DNA of 37,541 nt from positions 1 through 37,541 of the forward strand of contig NZ_JACDSF010000034.1 in NCBI RefSeq assembly GCF_013449685.1, in the 5' to 3' direction. This DNA comes from Pectobacterium brasiliense (lineage in GTDB: Bacteria; Pseudomonadota; Gammaproteobacteria; Enterobacterales; Enterobacteriaceae). This document shows, in pieces, positions 34,471 through 37,541 of this stretch. Numbering within the stretch: the stretch's first letter is position 1; each line of letters begins with the position of its first letter. The notes beneath the pieces are model-generated. The model saw only the letters and a program-made list of their open reading frames with translations, was not told the DNA's origin and made no database searches. The position numbers were made by a program, and so were the translations under genes.

Positions 34471-35826
34471 ATGCTGTCAAATTTTAAACGCAATAAATAC
34501 CAACAGCACCTTGCACAACTGCCCAGAATTCCCCAGAACGCAGATGATGTTCAGACGTTGCATTCGCCTGAGCTTTTCCGCACGACGCTGATCAACGCCA
34601 TTTTGAGTGCTAAAAAACGCATCTATATCGTAGCGTTATATCTTGAGCGTGATGACGGCGGCATGGGAGTTCTATCCGCAATTTATGAAGCCAAACGGCA
34701 GTGCCCAGAGCTGGATGTCCGCATTCTGGTAGACTGGCATCGTGCTCAGCGCGGCAGGATTGGCGCAGCGGCAGAAAATACCAATGCCGACTGGTATTGC
34801 GATATGGCGAAAAAACATCCAGACACGCATTTTCCTATCTATGGCATTCCTGTCAACACGCGTGAAGCATTGGGCGTGCTGCACCTGAAAGGATTCATTG
34901 TCGATGACACGGTCATCTACAGCGGAGCCAGCCTGAATGATGTTTATCTGCACCAACATCAGAAATACCGTTATGACCGCTATCAGCTGATTCATAATCC
35001 GGTATTGGCCGATACGATGGTGCAATATATCCAGACCATGCTGACGGCTCCGGCAGTACAGCGATTGGATCATACCGATCGCCCGAAAAGTCTGGAAATA
35101 AAAAATGATATCAAGCAGTTCCGCCAAACGTTACGTACTGCCAATTATCAGGCTCCGGAACACAGCACGGACGCGAACGAATTAACCGTCACGCCATTGG
35201 TCGGGTTAGGAAAACAAAGTCCGCTGAATAAGACCATCCATCACCTGATGTATTGCGCTGATGAGCATGTGGTTATCTGCACCCCGTATTTCAACCTGCC
35301 AGCGCTGCTGGTGAGAAATATCATCCGGCTATTACGAGACGGTAAAAAAGTAGAAATTATTATCGGTGATAAGACCGCTAACGATTTCTATATTCCAGAA
35401 GATCAGCCTTTCAAAATCATCGGCGCGTTACCGTATCTCTATGAGATCAACCTTCGCCGCTTCCTGAGTCGTCTGGAGCGCTACATTGAGAATCAGCAGC
35501 TTGTTGTGCGGCTATGGAAAGACGGTGATAACAGCTTCCACCTGAAAGGCATGTGGGTAGATGACAAGTGGCAACTGTTGACGGGAAATAACCTTAACCC
35601 ACGCGCATGGCGTCTGGATCTGGAAAATGCCATCCTGATTCACGATCCTCAGAAGGTTCTATTGCAGCAACGTCTGGACGAGCTGGACACGATCAGGACG
35701 CATACTCACGTCGTGCAAAGCTATACGGAGCTGGAAAGCATTGCGCAATATCCCGTGAAAGTCCGCAAACTGATACGACGCTTGCGCCGTATCCGTATCG
35801 ATCGACTCATCAGTCGTATTCTCTAA
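34471..35826 (+). CDS. pssA: CDP-diacylglycerol-serine O-phosphatidyltransferase
   Basis: This 451-residue phosphatidylserine synthase has the same length as in E. coli and belongs to the phospholipase D superfamily. It has two HKD-type motifs: HLKGFIVDDTVIYSGASLND (about 134-153) and HLKGMWVDDKWQLLTGNNLNPRAWRL (about 353-378). It makes phosphatidylserine for phosphatidylethanolamine synthesis and binds membranes peripherally; the basic C-terminus (KLIRRLRRIRIDRLISRIL) fits this. A GTG at 34468 is open, but the ATG at 34471 matches the family. Confidence 0.96.
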   Translation: MLSNFKRNKYQQHLAQLPRIPQNADDVQTLHSPELFRTTLINAILSAKKRIYIVALYLERDDGGMGVLSAIYEAKRQCPELDVRILVDWHRAQRGRIGAAAENTNADWYCDMAKKHPDTHFPIYGIPVNTREALGVLHLKGFIVDDTVIYSGASLNDVYLHQHQKYRYDRYQLIHNPVLADTMVQYIQTMLTAPAVQRLDHTDRPKSLEIKNDIKQFRQTLRTANYQAPEHSTDANELTVTPLVGLGKQSPLNKTIHHLMYCADEHVVICTPYFNLPALLVRNIIRLLRDGKKVEIIIGDKTANDFYIPEDQPFKIIGALPYLYEINLRRFLSRLERYIENQQLVVRLWKDGDNSFHLKGMWVDDKWQLLTGNNLNPRAWRLDLENAILIHDPQKVLLQQRLDELDTIRTHTHVVQSYTELESIAQYPVKVRKLIRRLRRIRIDRLISRIL

Positions 35827-35842
35827 GACCCGCGATCTGCTT

Positions 35843-35871
35843 TAAAAAAACCTCGGAAGCCGAGGTTTTTT
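35843..35871. terminator. Bidirectional terminator between pssA and kgtP
   Basis: A's followed by CCTCGG (35851-35856), loop AAG, CCGAGG (35860-35865) and six T's give a symmetric hairpin that can end transcripts from both convergent genes. Confidence 0.9.
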
Positions 35872-35934
35872 ATTGTCATTTGTGAGCCTGGCCGGTGCAA
35901 CTACCGGCCAGGCATTATAGCAGCGATATGAAAA

Positions 35935-37215
35935 CTAAAGCTTCATTCCCTTGCCTCTGCGATGCAGCGTCAATGACACAATAAACGCAATCGCCCCCAT
36001 CACTGATACGTACCAGAAGAAAGCCGTTTCCATACCAAACGATTTCAGCGAAAGTGCAACGTACTCAGCCGAACCACCAAACAGCGCATTAGCAACCGCA
36101 TAAGATAAGCCGACGCCCAACGCCCGGACTTCAGGCGGGAACATTTCTGCTTTTAAAATGCCGCTGATAGACGTGTAGAAACTGACAATAATCAGTGAAA
36201 GCATGACTAACGAGAAAGCAATGACAGGACTAGTCACACTCTGCAATACAGTCAGGATAGGAACCGTCAGCAATGCCGCGAGCCCACCGAAACAGAGCAT
36301 GGAGCTACGACGGCCAATCTTATCCGACATCGCACCAAAGAACGGCTGTAGCAACATAAAAATAAACAGTGCGAGGGTCATTAACCCACTAGCCGTTTTC
36401 GCATGCATTCCAGCCGTATTCACCAGATACTTTTGCATGTAAGTGGTAAACGTATAAAAAGCTAAAGAACCACCGGCCGTAAAACCCAGTACGGTAATAA
36501 AGGCGCGGCGATGTTTCCACAAACCCGCAAGTGAGCCAGCATCTTTATGTCCGCGAGTCGTTTTATCAGACGTTTCATTCAAAGAGCGACGTAAATAAAG
36601 CGCGACAATCGCTAAAATAGCGCCGAGAGCGAAAGGAATACGCCATCCCCACGCCCGCAAATCTTCATCACTCAGTATCTGTTGTAATATAACAACGACT
36701 AACAGCGCCAGTAGTTGGCCACCAATCAGCGTGACATACTGGAAAGAAGCATAGAATCCCTTCCGTCCCTCAACGGCAACTTCACTCATATACGTTGCGC
36801 TAGTGCCGTATTCTCCACCGACAGAAAGCCCCTGAAATAAACGGGCTAATAACAGTAAAAAGGGAGCCCAGGTGCCAATGGTTTCATATCCCGGTAAACA
36901 TGCAATAACCAAAGATCCAAAACACATCATGCAGACTGAAATTAGCATTGAATTTTTACGACCATGCTTGTCTGCAATGTAACCGAAAAGCCAACCGCCT
37001 ATTGGTCTCATTAAAAAGCCTGCTGCAAAAACCCCTGCGGTTTGTAGTAATTGAGTGGTGGTATTTCCCGAAGGGAAAAAGATATGGGCAAAATAGATTG
37101 AGCAAAAGGAATAAACATAAAAATCAAACCACTCAACCAAATTACCCGATGAAGCACCAACTATAGCTCGGATACGCTGACGCGTATCTTTCGCATTTTC
37201 CGTTAGATCAGTCAT
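35935..37215 (-). CDS. kgtP: Alpha-ketoglutarate permease
   Basis: This 426-residue MFS proton symporter of the metabolite:H+ symporter family has about 12 helices. It carries the family motifs [17 protein letters not shown] at the N-terminus, [22 protein letters not shown] in loop 2-3 and [23 protein letters not shown] in helix 4. It imports 2-oxoglutarate. It is convergent with pssA. The E. coli order pssA-yfiM-kgtP-rrn is kept except that yfiM is absent from the 108-base gap. Confidence 0.94.
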   Translation of the reverse strand: MTDLTENAKDTRQRIRAIVGASSGNLVEWFDFYVYSFCSIYFAHIFFPSGNTTTQLLQTAGVFAAGFLMRPIGGWLFGYIADKHGRKNSMLISVCMMCFGSLVIACLPGYETIGTWAPFLLLLARLFQGLSVGGEYGTSATYMSEVAVEGRKGFYASFQYVTLIGGQLLALLVVVILQQILSDEDLRAWGWRIPFALGAILAIVALYLRRSLNETSDKTTRGHKDAGSLAGLWKHRRAFITVLGFTAGGSLAFYTFTTYMQKYLVNTAGMHAKTASGLMTLALFIFMLLQPFFGAMSDKIGRRSSMLCFGGLAALLTVPILTVLQSVTSPVIAFSLVMLSLIIVSFYTSISGILKAEMFPPEVRALGVGLSYAVANALFGGSAEYVALSLKSFGMETAFFWYVSVMGAIAFIVSLTLHRRGKGMKL

Positions 37216-37396
37216 CTTATTTTACTCTCCTGTTTTTCCGAGCATAAAACGATGCCCGCTATAGTAAAGCGGCACTTAAACCCTGAGGCAACAAGTTCCT
37301 GATTGTAATAATTTATTAATGTAACAACGCAAACAGTGCTTTTATTACCCTTAACTGAAACACGGATAAATAAAACAGCACAAACAGGACGTTATT

Positions 37397-37492
37397 ATGA
37401 GGTGGGTTAATAAGAAGATAAGCGAGTCTATTCAGGTAAAAGGAAGAGTTTACGATCCTGAAATAGAAATAAATAAAAGGCCATCCTATTAA
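37397..37492 (+). CDS. Possible 31-residue small protein
   Basis: An open frame from ATG 37397 to TAA 37490-37492 encodes MRWVNKKISESIQVKGRVY and 12 more residues, ending in KRPSY. AGGA lies seven bases before the ATG, an ideal spacing. The last codons run into the rRNA terminator hairpin. I recognise no family, and a chance open frame is quite possible. Confidence 0.3.
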   Translation: MRWVNKKISESIQVKGRVYDPEIEINKRPSY

Positions 37493-37504
37493 GGATGGCC
37501 TTTT
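37475..37504 (-). terminator. Intrinsic terminator of the rRNA operon
   Basis: GGCCATCCT (37479-37487), loop ATTA and AGGATGGCC (37492-37500) form a perfect 9-bp stem flanked by four A's and four T's. It lies about 12 bases beyond the end of the minus-strand 5S gene. Confidence 0.93.
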
Positions 37505-37515
37505 ATCTTAATTAA

Positions 37516-37541
37516 AACCTGGCAGTTCCCTACTCTCACAT
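37516..37541 (-). rRNA. rrf: 5S ribosomal RNA, 3' end (partial, cut by window edge)
   Basis: On the minus strand the sequence reads GTGAGAGTAGGGAACTGCC followed by AGG, the conserved 3' arm of enterobacterial 5S rRNA. The exact mature 3' end is uncertain by two or three bases. The rest of the rRNA operon lies beyond the window, matching the kgtP-rrnG neighbourhood of E. coli. Confidence 0.92.

Noticed and set aside
1-37541. Prophage, insertion sequence or CRISPR array
   Set aside because: No transposase, integrase, cas gene or regularly spaced repeat array is visible on either strand.

Overview
The window looks like chromosomal DNA of a soft-rot plant-associated enterobacterium, most likely Pectobacterium or a close relative. 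This is judged from close protein resemblance to Escherichia coli/Klebsiella families, from E. coli-like gene order in two blocks, and from moderate GC content with AT-rich promoter regions. It carries about 30 intact protein genes, one clearly truncated gene, a two-gene unit of unknown function, and the 3' end of a 5S rRNA gene at the right edge. I see no tRNA, CRISPR array, transposase or phage gene.

Left part (1-4.5 kb): after the last codons of a membrane protein comes a methionine-salvage locus. mtnB-mtnC-mtnD are on the minus strand with ATGA overlaps. Divergent from them are mtnE (YbdL-type methionine aminotransferase) and yafV (omega-amidase). The shared promoter region has four tandem 8-bp units resembling MetJ met boxes.

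Next (4.5-15.2 kb) is an hpx-type ureide catabolic island. On the minus strand a six-gene operon encodes a polar amino-acid type ABC importer (binding protein, two permeases, ATPase) followed by ureidoglycine aminotransferase (HpxJ) and allantoate amidohydrolase (HpxK). An RpiR-family regulator (HpxU) is divergent from hpxWXYZ (oxamate amidohydrolase, small DUF4089 protein, amidase, AtzH-like protein). A 17-bp imperfect palindrome, 15/17 identical, occurs upstream of both the importer operon and hpxU, and is a good candidate HpxU operator. No uricase, allantoinase or xanthine dehydrogenase gene is present, so this locus appears to start from imported allantoate or a related ureide, a plausible plant nitrogen source.

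Middle (15.2-27.6 kb): a bidirectional terminator separates hpxZ from an unrecognised overlapping gene pair. An AT-rich promoter region follows, then the E. coli-like order proV-proW-proX (osmoprotectant importer), a YgaY-like MFS transporter, ygaZ-ygaH (branched-chain amino acid exporter) and emrR-emrA-emrB (drug efflux). A signal-peptide-bearing beta-propeller protein lies between proX and ygaY. ProW has an expanded N-terminal tail with repeated Asp/Asn-Pro-Trp motifs. The emrR promoter has a perfect palindrome between its -35 and -10 elements.

Right part (27.6-37.5 kb): a NupC-like nucleoside transporter is cut off after about 130 residues, and a hairpin-rich segment follows. Next come a DUF3574 lipoprotein, yfiF (SPOUT methyltransferase), trxC, tapT (DTW domain), pka/patZ, pssA and kgtP. 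This is the E. coli order, with no yfiM between pssA and kgtP. The window ends in the terminator and 3' end of a minus-strand rRNA operon, as in E. coli where kgtP adjoins rrnG.
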